A DNA stretch of 64,000 bases from Neocallimastix lanati (nom. inval.). Its lineage: Eukaryota > Neocallimastigomycota > Neocallimastigomycetes > Neocallimastigales > Neocallimastigaceae. The notes beneath the pieces are model-generated. The model had not been told where the DNA came from. It saw only the letters and a program-made list of their open reading frames with translations, and ran no database searches. Numbering within the stretch: the stretch's first letter is position 1; every line of letters begins with the position of its first letter. The stretch is from contig JACVTC010000260.1 in NCBI GenBank assembly GCA_016946835.1, forward strand, positions 1 to 64,000, in the 5' to 3' direction. The position numbers and the translations under genes were made by a program. This document shows, piece after piece, positions 39,215-53,620 of this stretch.

Positions 39215-41143
39215 ATCCAATTGCTTATTACTACTTATTTCGGTATTAATTTTATTAATATTTAGCGAATTATCTTTTACTTTTAAATTATTAAATTTAT
39301 TTACAACATTTGTCTTACCCTTTTTATTGATACATAGACTTAAATTTTTATTTTCATTTTTATTTTTATTTTTATTTAATTTCAAAATTCCTGAAATAAT
39401 TTTAAAGTAATTTTCATCTATTTTATTTTTTTCATACAAATTCGTAATCGTGCATTCTATACTTAGTAAATAATTATTTTGATCAAAATTTATTAAGTTA
39501 GCTAGAACACCTTGAATAATTTTTTTTCCGATTATATTGTTACCTATAGCATTAATGATTATTTCATCAAAATTAAATTGACCTAAATTAATTTCTTTTG
39601 AATGAAAAATCAAAACCCAAAAATTTTGAAATACATCGTAAGTTATATCTGGATTTGTAATTAATTCTAATAAAATTTTCCTAAAATCGATATTTTTTAT
39701 TATTTCTTTTGGTAAATACTTTTTCATAGAAATTATAATTTTATTTATTAAATAGATTTTCTTATTTTCAATACATACTTTTATTATGTTTTCGAAATCA
39801 ATATTTGAATTGAAAGTTCTATTTTCAAATAAAATATTTAATATCCGATAAAAACTTTTTAAATTTTGGTTTTTTTCATCTTTATAAAAATATTTTATTA
39901 AATTTATTATGATATCATTAACCTTATCTTCCGAGAGAACCACGTTTTCAAAGAAAAGCAAGGATTTCATTATTTCCTCTATCCCTAATAAATTACTTAT
40001 TTCAATATATTTAATTATTATTTCATAAAATTTTATTTTAGAAATTAAGATTTTGTTTTTTTTTATGATGTTCATTATTATTGTAATTAAAAAATATTTA
40101 TTTGAATATTTTAGTAGGTTCAAATTTTTTTCAAAAATTTCATAGTGATTAAAATCAGAATCAATTTCTAAAAATTCTTTAAATATATTTAATTTTTTAT
40201 CTAATTTTAAATTATATCTATTATCTGTTATAATTGCTTCATAGATTGAAGGTCGATTTATTTTAATTAATATAGCTTGATTTTTATTTATTTCATAAGA
40301 TAATAAAAATTTTAACATCTTATAATTAACAGTCTTATTATACTTTAATTTGTTTTTTATTATGGTATTTTCATCTAAGGTTTTAATAACTTTTCCATAT
40401 GAAATTGGTGATATTTCAAAATAAATTGGTATTTGATCTGAATATGTCAATATTTTTTCATCCGATAGAGGTGTTTTTTTTTTATATGCCATTAATAAAT
40501 CAATTAAACACTTATGACTAGTATATTCATTGAAATTATTTATTGAATAGCATTGAAAGATATTTTTTAATATATTGAATTTTTTCTTTTCTACAAAGTT
40601 AGGAATTAATTTAAAAATAGAGTATTTAACATTTAGACACATTTCAATAATAAATGATTTTTCATTTTTGTCATTTTCAATTTTATTTAACTTATTAAAA
40701 ATAAAATTTATTATTCTACCATTTACTTTTTTTTCTAAATAATACTCATTTATATATTCAAATATATTTAAATTTTTACTATTAATATAATAGATTTTTG
40801 CATTTAATGAAATTAAATAATCGGCAATGTTCAATTTATCTCTTACAATGGCTGAAAATAATGGTGTTTTTGGAATGTCCTTTATGACTATGGTATAATT
40901 AATATTTTTATACTCGAATTCATTATAAATAAATTTTATTAATAAATATGTTGATTCGTTTTCATATTTAATATTTTCAATTGTAAAAGTTAATATATCG
41001 AAATTTTCATTATTTATTTCTGATAAAATAAAATCATTATCTATCAAATAACTTTTGAAATCGTCAATATTTGATTTATCACTGGATAAATATTTAGTAA
41101 TTTTATTTCTTAATAATTTTCTCCTTTTTACAATATTGAACAT
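35996..41143 (-). CDS. Large ankyrin-like protein with SUMO-interaction-like motifs and basic tail (1715 aa)
   Basis: Seen: no signal peptide. The N-terminal ~600 residues carry degenerate ankyrin-like units (KTPLFSAIVRDKLNIADYLI) and resemble the start of the 708-residue ankyrin protein. The middle (about 620-1010) is low-complexity: poly-Asn tracts, three IIDLT motifs at 752-756, 782-786 and 792-796, each followed by acidic residues, and a duplicated K-L-N-x-x-F-C-F-x-Y-R block near 845-890. The C-terminal ~680 residues again hold ankyrin-like units (CPIKLAVDSNDLNMVKLLAD). The protein ends in a strongly basic run with RRKKRRLRKKKK. Known: I/V-I-D-L-T with flanking acid is the consensus SUMO-interacting motif; basic runs of this kind act as nuclear import signals. 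Inferred: a nuclear scaffold that binds sumoylated partners; the partners are unknown. A tandem array sits just upstream. Confidence 0.85.
38297..38390 (-). repeat. ATT/AAT trinucleotide repeat coding poly-Asn
   Basis: The purest of several poly-Asn tracts in the large ankyrin-like gene (about residues 918-949). Others lie at about 38410-38505 and 39070-39215. All are in frame and probably vary in length. Confidence 0.93.
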
Positions 41144-41260
41144 TTTAATATTTCGTTTTTATTTAAATTATTTCCTTATAGTATTTAGTATTTTTTTTAA
41201 ATAACTATTGATAGTATCTATATTTAAATTAATGTAAAATTTTATATATTTATTAATATA

Positions 41261-43085
41261 TTTAAAAATAAAAAATATAAAAATTTATTTTAGTAAATAA
41301 TAAAAAATAAATAAACAAAAAAAAATTAATTCAATTTATTATTTTTACTATAAACTAATATTATATTTTTTTTAATTCGAGTTTTTTTATAAAGTAATGT
41401 TGTAAAAACTTAACTATTCTTTAATTATTATTTCTTATATAAAAAAATTCTTTAAAAATATCTCAAATCTTATCTATAACAATATAATAGTATACTCCCT
41501 ACGAAGTCACTGAAGTTAGCATATAATTATTCGTATTGAAAAATATATTTTAAGATATATTAATAATAAATAATATATTTGCTAATCCAGAGCCTCTTAA
41601 TTATAGGAACAAGTATTAATTAAAAATTAAGACTATAAATACTAATATATTATTATTAAATAATTTTCAAAATATATTTAAACAATCTCTTTATTTACAA
41701 GAAATAATACTATTTAAAAAGAAAAAATATAAAAATTTATTTTAATAAAAAATAAAAAATAAATAAACAAAAAAAAAAAAATTCAATTCAATTTATTATT
41801 TTTACTATAAACTAATATTATATTTTTTTTAATTCGAGTTTTTTTATAAAGTAATGTTGTAAAAACTTAACTATTCTTTAATTATTATTTCTTATATAAA
41901 AAAATTCTTTAAAAATATCTCAAATCTTATCTATAACAATATAATAGTATACTCCCTACGAAGTCACTGAAGTTAGCATATAATTATTCGTATTGAAAAA
42001 TATATTTTAAGATATATTAATAATAAATAATATATTTGCTAATCCAGAGCCTCTTAATTATAGGAACAAGTATTAATTAAAAATTAAGACTATAAATACT
42101 AATATATTATTATTAAATAATTTTCAAAATATATTTAAACAATCTCTTTATTTACAAGAAATAATACTATTTAAAAAGAAAAAATATAAAAATTTATTTT
42201 AATAAAAAATAAAAAATAAATAAACAAAAAAAAATTAATTCAATTTATTATTTTTACTATAAACTAATATTATATTTTTTTTAATTCAATTTTTTTATAA
42301 AGTAATGTTGTAAAAACTTAACTATTCTTTAATTATTATTTCTTATTTAAAAAAAAATCCTTTAAAAATATCTCAAATCTTATCTATAACAATATAATAG
42401 TATACTCCCTACGAAGTCACTGAAGTTAGCATATAATTATTCGTATTGAAAAATATATTTTAAGATATATTAATAATAAATAATATATTTGCTAATCCAG
42501 AGCCTCTTAATTATAGGAACAAGTATTAATTAAAAATTAAGACTATAAATACTATTATAATATTATTAAATAATTTTCAAAATATATTTAAACAATCTCT
42601 TTATTTACAAGAAATAATACTATTTAAAAAGAAAAAATATAAAAATTTATTTTAATAAAAAATAAAAAATAAATAAACAAAAAAAAATTAATTCAATTTA
42701 TTATTTTTACTATAAACTAATATTATATTTTTTTTAATTCAATTTTTTTATAAAGTAATGTTGTAAAAACTTAACTATTCTTTAATTATTATTTCTTATT
42801 TAAAAAAAAATCCTTTAAAAATATCTCAAATCTTATCTATAACAATATAATAGTATACTCCCTACGAAGTCACTGAAGTTAGCATATAATTATTCGTATT
42901 GAAAAATATATTTTAAGATATATTAATAATAAATAATATATTTGCTAATCCAGAGCCTCTTAATTATAGGAACAAGTATTAATTAAAAATTAAGACTATA
43001 AATACTAATATATTATTATTAAATAATTTTCAAAATATATTTAAACAATCTTTTTATTTACAAGTAACGATAATATTTAAAAAAA
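41261..43085. repeat. Four tandem copies of a ~455-bp non-coding unit
   Basis: The landmark actccctacgaagtcactga occurs at 41494, 41951, 42404 and 42857, giving periods of 457, 453 and 453 bp. A second landmark, gctaatccagagcctcttaa, recurs in each unit. Units 1 and 2 share one set of variants (attcgag, cttatataaaaaaattc) and units 3 and 4 another (attcaat, cttatttaaaaaaaaatcc), so the array reads A-A-B-B. It begins about 120 bp upstream of the ATG of the large ankyrin-like gene, and so lies in or next to its promoter. No coding frame. Confidence 0.95.
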
Positions 43086-43225
43086 AAAAAAAAAAAAAAC
43101 TAAAAATAAAAAATTAAATCAAATTTTTCTATAAAAAATAAAATTAAAAATATAAAAAGAAAAATTAAAAATTGGCTTTGTTTATCTATATAAATTTTTT
43201 TTTAATTTTAAATATATTAAAGTTT

Positions 43226-43660
43226 TTAATATAATTCCATTAACCCTAACCCAATCATTTTAATCCATATTCCAAAATAAAATTTAGATGCATTGGCAAT
43301 ATTAATAGCACAATAAACATAATAATTTGATGTTACCATTAACTTATTATTAATATTCTTTTACAAATAGGTACCTATTTTAACATTTTTCCATATTCCA
43401 TTTCTTTCATCTAGTATTTCCAATAAACAGGAATTATCATCATTTTTAGTTTCAACTTTACATTCATTATTGATATAATTACCTCTAATATACCCTTTAA
43501 CTGTTTTTTATTTTTTAAAAATTATAATTTTCCTAATTTAAATATATAAAATTAATATATATACAAAAAAGGAATTATTCTCATACTTAGTTTCAACTGC
43601 ATTTTCATTACTGACATAATTATTTTTAATATATTATTTAATAGTTTTATAATTTTTTAA
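43226..43660 (-). pseudogene. Decayed fragment of a secreted Cys-containing domain, partly duplicated
   Basis: On the minus strand from about 43505 one frame reads a protein-like stretch with NYINNECKVETKNDDNSCLL, then a stop at 43361-43363, then 44 more codons in the same frame to a stop at 43226. A second, more eroded copy of the first part lies upstream at about 43570-43660 (NYVSNENAVETKYENNS). The pattern recalls the end of the protease's C-terminal domain (KNKKYKCTGNNNCCLYL). There is no start codon, signal peptide or catalytic region, so I read it as a relic of a duplicated gene; a mis-modelled intron is the alternative. Confidence 0.4.
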
Positions 43661-44027
43661 AATTATTTTGTTCCTAATTTATATATATAAAATTAATATA
43701 TTTACATACAATTAAATAAAAAAAATTGAAGCAAAAAAAAAAAAAAAAATAATTATTTAATTATTATTTTCTTATAACAAATCAACTTTGAATTATTTAA
43801 ATTTTTAAATTTTTTTATATATAATATAAATATAAATATATTTTTACTACTAATATATTTATTTAAAAAAAAAGTTATTAATTTTAATCATAAATTTATT
43901 TATATATATTTATTTCTTTCTTACAGCATAAAATATTTTTTTATTAATACTTTTCACGTTAAATAAATTTTTTAATTGTATAATAATATAGATAAATATA
44001 AATTTATTATTAATTATCGAATGTAGT

Positions 44028-44352
44028 GCATTTCGTAATCATGCATTTCGCAATGTGGCTAATAAAATTTTTAAAATAAAGCCATACATTTTTAAGATAT
44101 TCTATACAACCATAAATATATATATATAAATTATTATTTCAAAAAAAATAATTATATATTTACAATTAAATATTATTAAATAGCTATCTCGAAAGATATA
44201 ATAATTTATTCTATTAAAAAAAATATTTTTTTTTATTTTTATAATTGAATATTAATATATTGTATATTTATATATTTATTATTTATTTAATTATTATTTA
44301 ATTATTAAAAAAAATAAGCAACATACAAAAATACGCCACATTACGAAATGCC
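44028..44352. mobile_element. MITE-like element with GCATTTCG-AATGTGGC inverted ends
   Basis: The left end has gcatttcgcaatgtggcta at 44043 (with an extra gcatttcgtaatc at 44028). The right end at 44332-44352 is the near-exact reverse complement (read back as ggcatttcgtaatgtggcgta). The unit is ~310-325 bp and non-coding. It resembles the 15526-15853 element in size and in the GCATTTC...GTGGC(GTA) ends, so the two probably belong to one family. Confidence 0.45.
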
Positions 44353-45021
44353 CAATTATAAAATGAACTATCCCTTTAATTATCATTATAAATTTAATAA
44401 ATAAAGCTTTAATAATTTTTGCTTTAAATAAGCAATAAAACTTTTAAATTAAATAAATATTATTTAATTATTCATATTAAATGATATTTATATATCATTT
44501 AATTAGTCAAATAATAAATTATAAATAACATTGTTATTAAATCTAGAAGTTTTTTTTAAATTTTAATATTAATATTAATATTAAAAGTAAAATATTTATA
44601 TAATTGTATAGTAGTTTATCTAAATAATAAAAAATAATATATTCATAATTCAAAAAATAAAAGTAAAAAATTTTTTATTTTATTTATATAATAGTATATT
44701 TTATTTGTATCCTAATTATTTTATTAACGCGAATTTAGCGAATAATAAAAAAAATTTATTTAAACATCATAATAATATATATTTATTTAATATTTTTTAT
44801 TATACAGACAATGAAACATTAATAAAATATTTATTTTAAAAATAAAACCTTTTAACTATTTTTTTAAAAAAAAAAAAAAAAAAAAAATTAAATATTATAT
44901 ACATCAACAAAATATTATTTGAAATAGTTTATTTATAAAATATTAAATTTTATTGAATATTAAAAAAATCAATATATATATTGATTATTTTTATTAATTT
45001 TATTATGAATAATTTTACACT

Positions 45022-45112
45022 TTTAAGTAACAGTAATACAAAAAAATGTTTAATTTAAAACTTTTTATAAAAAAAAAATATTAAACATTTTTTTGTATTA
45101 CTGTTACTTAAA
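45022..45112. repeat. Perfect 33-bp inverted repeat (hairpin)
   Basis: The left arm 45022-45054 and the right arm 45080-45112 are exact reverse complements, separated by 25 bases of A/T. The arms contain agtaacagtaatac, less biased than the surroundings. Transcribed, it would fold into a long perfect stem-loop; as DNA it could be a cruciform or the relic of an inverted duplication. Confidence 0.9.
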
Positions 45113-46915
45113 GTATATATATTTTTTATCTTATTTCATATTACTTATGTTTAATATTTTTTTAGTTAATAGATATATTTTTTATATTTTGATTTAAAAT
45201 TTATTATTTTTAATAACATTAACATTAAAGATTGTTTTCTAAACAAAAATAAAAATATAATTATTTTTAATTAATATTATTTTTTTAATATTATTATTTT
45301 TAAATAAAATTTTTTTCAGACAAATGAATACAAAGTTTTATTTAAAAAAAGGTCTTTTTAATACTATTTTCAAATAAAAAAAATATATATATATATATAT
45401 TTATTTATGATAAAAATAAAAATATTAAAAAAATATATAAATGATAATTTAAATATTTAAATCAATTTTGTTTTTATTTTTAATATTATATAAAAAGAAT
45501 TATATATAAAAAAAAATAAAATAAAATAAAAATTTAAAATATAAAAAAAAAATAATATAAAAAATACACTAATAATAATATTTATTATATTCATATATCT
45601 AAAAATATTTAATAATATAAATAATATTAATACGTATTTATAGAAGTAATAATAAATATTAATATTTATATTTATTTATAAAATTCTCTTTCTATAATAT
45701 ATATTATATAATTTTTTTACTAGAATAAATTTCTTTTATTTAAGCATTTAAAAAAAAAAAAAAAAAATATAAAACAAAATAAATTAATATTTAACAAATT
45801 CTTTCTTTAATCATAACATAATTATATAGAAATTTACTATTATTAATATTTTTTACTTATCGAGTTATCTTGTGAATATTAATATTTTTTTTAAAGGATA
45901 TTAATGATTTCTATTGAAAAAGAAATTTCCCAAAAAGAAATTATATTTATTAAAAGTAAATATCAATTTTCAATATTACCCTTAGTGAATTGATAAAAAA
46001 TGTAAGCCTTAGGTTAAATGTAAAGTCCTGCATACTACAAATTTTCTTATGCTCATCTCAGTATTATTCTATCATTATTACTTATTAATAAATGAATAAG
46101 AATTAGAGAAAGAATTCAGAAAGGAACTACTATTAACTTCTTAAATACGGATACAAATAGAATTAAAAATTTAGTTAAAATATTTTATTTTTATGTTTTA
46201 TTTTTATATTTTATTATATTATTTTTATTAATACTTCGCTTTTATATTTTATTACAGTAGTTTTATTGTTTATTTTTATTAATACTTCGCTCTTATATTT
46301 TATTACAGTAGTTTTATTATTTATTTTTAAATTTTATTAAATTATTTTTATCAAAACTTTAATTTTATGTTTCATTTAATTTTATTTTATATATTTATAA
46401 AAGTATTTTTGTTAATACTTTACTTTATATTTTATTAAAGTATTTTTATTAATACTTTACTTTATATTTAAAGTATTTTTATTAATATTTTACTTTATAT
46501 TTAAAGTATTTTTATTAATACTTTATTTTGTATTTTATTAAAATGTTTTTATTAGCAATTTACTTTTACTTAAATGTATTTATTAATATATTAATTTATT
46601 TTTATTATTTGATTTATTAATATTTTATAAATATATTATCAATTTATTATATATTACCAATTTTTTTTAATTATTTTTTATACTATTATTCAAGAAATTT
46701 TAAATTTAAATTGTAATATTTTTCTTTTTAATTAAATATTAAATATCAAATATCATAAATAATTCTAATTATATCAATAGAAATGTATTAATTATGATGT
46801 CTATAATATTATTTATAATATTTAATTTTATAATTTAATATTTAAAAAAAATGAAAAACTTAAAAATAAAATTAAAAAATAAAAAAATTTAATTATTTAA
46901 AATTAAATTTTAAGA

Positions 46916-50392
<3,477 letters not shown>

Positions 50393-51027
50393 TTTCCAAT
50401 ACTATAGTATTTTGCTTTTTTTATTTTTTTTTTGTTTTTATTATATTTAATTAATATAAATGATATACAATTAGTAATTTTTATGTTTTATTTTTATAAA
50501 ATTAATAATATATTTTTACATTGGATATATTTTATAATCTTCATATAATATATTTTGTATTTATAAATATTTATAAATATTTTATTACTCTATTTTATTC
50601 TTATGGACGAAAGGATTAATTATTTAAAAAAATATTAAATAATTTGAAATATTTTCTAATATTAATAATTTAATATTAATATATTAAAAATTACAAAAAT
50701 TTTAATATTTAATTAAAAAAAAAGTTAAAAATTATATATTTATATAATATTTACTTTTTATTTCTTATTAAATTTTTATTATGAAGTGAAAAATAAAAGA
50801 TTTATTTCTTCTTATATATTAAATAATTAAATATCATTAAATGTTATATAATTTTTCATTAAAATTTGATTGGTATTTTATGTTTTAATCATAAGTAATA
50901 TTTAATTAGAATTTAATTAATTAATTAATACAAAATAAATTTTTAGGACACAAATATTTTAATATAAAATAATATAACCAAAATAAAAAAAATAATACAA
51001 AAAATAAAAAAAAAAAAAAAAAAAAAA

Positions 51028-51060
<33 letters not shown>

Positions 51061-51387
51061 AAACATAAAAAGCTATGAATAAATATTTACTTTTAACATC
51101 GCATAAATAAAAAAAAATTAAAATATATATATATATTAACCAAATTTAAATATATATATAAAATAAAAAAAAAATAATAAAAATTATATATATATATCAA
51201 ATCTTAAAAAAAAATAAAAATAAAAAATAAAATAAAGTAAAAAAAAGATAGTGATATATATTTAAAATATAATAAAATAATAAAATTTTATATTTTTACA
51301 CACAAAGAAACTAAAGGTAATAAATAAAAATATTCGTATTATAAAGAAAAGTATAATTTTCAATATTAATTAATAAATATATCGAAG
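50393..51387. other. Shared upstream region of the protease and small secreted genes
   Basis: 995 bp between divergent start codons. It is A/T-rich with poly-A (51003-51029), AAAAT and TATATA runs. No further gene or recognisable site was seen. Confidence 0.6.
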
Positions 51388-52356
51388 ATGTTTAGAAAAA
51401 AATTTTTCTTTACAAAAGTAGTTATTTTACTCTGTCTTTTATCACTTATTCACGGAAGAAAATGTTTTGTTAAGCCAAAAAATAAAGTAATTAAAAATCC
51501 TGATGAAATTATTAATGAAAAGGAAACCGCTATTCCCTTGATAAATGAAATTGATTCTGAATTAGATTCAGATTCAGATTCAGAATCTGAAATTAATATT
51601 AAAACAATAACCATTTCCCAATCTATTGATACAGTGACCAATACTATTGAAATACCCTCTAGTACTATTGAGATATCCTCTAGTACCCCTATTGAGATAT
51701 CTTCCACTACTGTTGAGATATTCTCAACTACCGTAGAAATATCTTCTAGTACTCCTATTGAGATAACCTCCACTACTGTTGATATATCCTCTAGTACTCC
51801 TATTCCTACGGAAACTGAATCAAGTGTTTTTACTTCTACCACTGAAAACGATGAACCAACTCCAAGTGAAACAATATATGAAGATGAAGACCTAATTGAA
51901 TACGATCTTCAAATAAAACTTGACAATACTGAAGAATTCAAGAATACGTTAAATGATCTTAAAAATAAATATCCTGAATATTTCAAAAACTATAAAAACC
52001 TTTCTGATTATGTATGCGATGATCAATGTTTTTTAAATAAATTAGCTCTGGTTAAATTAGCAAATGATATCAAGGCTTTTATTGATGAAAATAAAAACTT
52101 ATTGAATGAATGGCAACTTTATGAATATGAGAAAAATGATTTTCTAGTATCCCATGAAGATTTACCTAATGATGAAGCATGCTATTATAGCTTTTCAGTT
52201 CAACCTGTTAACTATGATAAAGATTTTAATGGTTTTTTCGCTATTTTTACATATTGTAATGACGAAATTATGAAAAGAGTTCAGAAACAGTTTGCAAAAA
52301 ATATTGTTTCTTATATAAAATTAGATAAAGTTCAAAAGGAAGATGATGAATTTTAA
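51388..52356 (+). CDS. Small secreted Ser/Thr-rich protein (322 aa), unknown function
   Basis: Not recognised as a known family. Seen: signal peptide (core about 10-20, cleavage near Gly23). A short basic segment is followed by an acidic Asp/Ser/Glu run (about 55-68). A tandem 'S-S-T-P-I-E-I-S-S-T-T-V-E-I'-type repeat lies at about 88-148 and looks like a site for dense O-glycosylation. The C-terminal region of about 150 residues is charged, with four cysteines (the pair in CDDQC and two later ones) and no transmembrane or GPI-type end. Inferred: a mucin-like stalk carrying a small disulphide-bonded domain, exported to the wall or medium. Its start lies 1 kb from the divergent protease start, so co-regulation is possible but unproven. 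Confidence 0.8.
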   Translation: MFRKKFFFTKVVILLCLLSLIHGRKCFVKPKNKVIKNPDEIINEKETAIPLINEIDSELDSDSDSESEINIKTITISQSIDTVTNTIEIPSSTIEISSSTPIEISSTTVEIFSTTVEISSSTPIEITSTTVDISSSTPIPTETESSVFTSTTENDEPTPSETIYEDEDLIEYDLQIKLDNTEEFKNTLNDLKNKYPEYFKNYKNLSDYVCDDQCFLNKLALVKLANDIKAFIDENKNLLNEWQLYEYEKNDFLVSHEDLPNDEACYYSFSVQPVNYDKDFNGFFAIFTYCNDEIMKRVQKQFAKNIVSYIKLDKVQKEDDEF

Positions 52357-53620
52357 TGATCAGAATTAAATATAAATATATATTTATTTATATATAAAGA
52401 ATACTATATAATTTTTATAAAAACTTTGAAATAAAATTTTTATATTGAGTTTTATTTTCCATTCTATTATATCTTTATTAAATAATAAATATATATATAT
52501 TTAAGATTTTTAATTTTATTATTTTATTGAATTTTTTCAATTCAATATGACAAAATATTTAGCTTTCTTTATTATAATTTTTATTTGATATTTTAATATT
52601 TCAAATAAATATTATATAAATAATAATTAAATAAATAATAATTATAGACAAATATTATGTACATACTAATTTATTATCAATAAATATATATAATTAGATA
52701 GTATAAAATTCTTCAATTTTTACATCAAATTATAATATATTTATTTTCCAATAAATATTTTTAGTACGTATCATAAAATTAATTGATCTATATATATAAT
52801 TTATGATTTATTATTTTTTTAGTTATAATTTTAATTAAAAAGATTATAACTTAAATTTAGTAAAATTATTGAAAATAATAAAAAATATATATATCAAAAT
52901 CTAAATAAACAAGAACCAATAAATATGAAAAAATAAATAATTAAAAATAAAATAGAACTTATTAATTATTAAAAATAAATTATATATATATATATTAAAA
53001 TAAATAAAAAAAAAAAAAAAAAATAAATCAATGAAAAATTGTTTAAATCAAAAAATAACAAAAAATAATAAAATATAATAATAATTAATAGTAAATTTAT
53101 AGAATCTACATAAAATAAGTTAATATAGATTATATAAATAAACAAATATTTATTAAGCAAGTCAAATTTATCATATATTAAATAATCCGTGTTATTTAAA
53201 TCTTTATAAATATAAGTATTTATGTTTTTTATAATTAAATATTTTTTCTTTCGAATTAAATGCTTCAATTTATTAATTATTTAATACGTTTTTATATCTT
53301 TATGTATATGTTTAATATTAAATATTTTATTACATTTTATTTATTTTTTTTTTAAATTATATATATTATGTTAATTATAATTTTATTTTTATTTTTTTAA
53401 AATTATTTTATTTTATTTTTTGTAAATAGTTTTTTTATTTTATATTTTATAAAAAGATAGTTTATCTAGTTTTTAATATTTTATAAAACAATTTCCTAAT
53501 AGATATTACAATATAAAAGATAAATAATAACGTAAAATTTTAAACTTATTTTAGTTTATTTTTATTTTATTTTGAACAAAATAGCTTTGTTTAAATTATA
53601 TTTAAATTATTATAAGTAAT
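52357..53620. other. Intergenic region between convergent genes
   Basis: 1.26 kb between the 3' ends of the small secreted gene and the giant gene. It is A/T-rich and low-complexity. A 99-codon hydrophobic minus-strand frame at 52969-53268 was judged chance. No RNA gene seen. Confidence 0.6.

Larger units (their letters stand above)
41144..46915. other. 5.8 kb intergenic region upstream of the large ankyrin-like gene
   Basis: No intact gene was seen. It holds the 4-copy tandem array (41261-43085), the decayed secreted-domain fragment (43226-43660), the MITE-like inverted pair (44028-44352), a perfect 33-bp inverted repeat (45022-45112), poly-A runs (43079-43099, 43736-43750, 44866-44887) and a patch at 46180-46560 of tattaatacttta-type repeats related to the 30-32 kb minisatellite. 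Confidence 0.7.

Noticed and set aside
45907-45996. Short plus-strand frame of 29 codons (MISIEKEISQKEI...)
   Set aside because: Too short and without homology or secretion signal; could be a scrap of a lost gene but cannot be supported.
52969-53268. 99-codon minus-strand hydrophobic frame
   Set aside because: Made almost wholly of Phe, Ile, Leu, Tyr, Lys and Asn codons, as A/T filler gives; no domain and no composition shift from flanking DNA.
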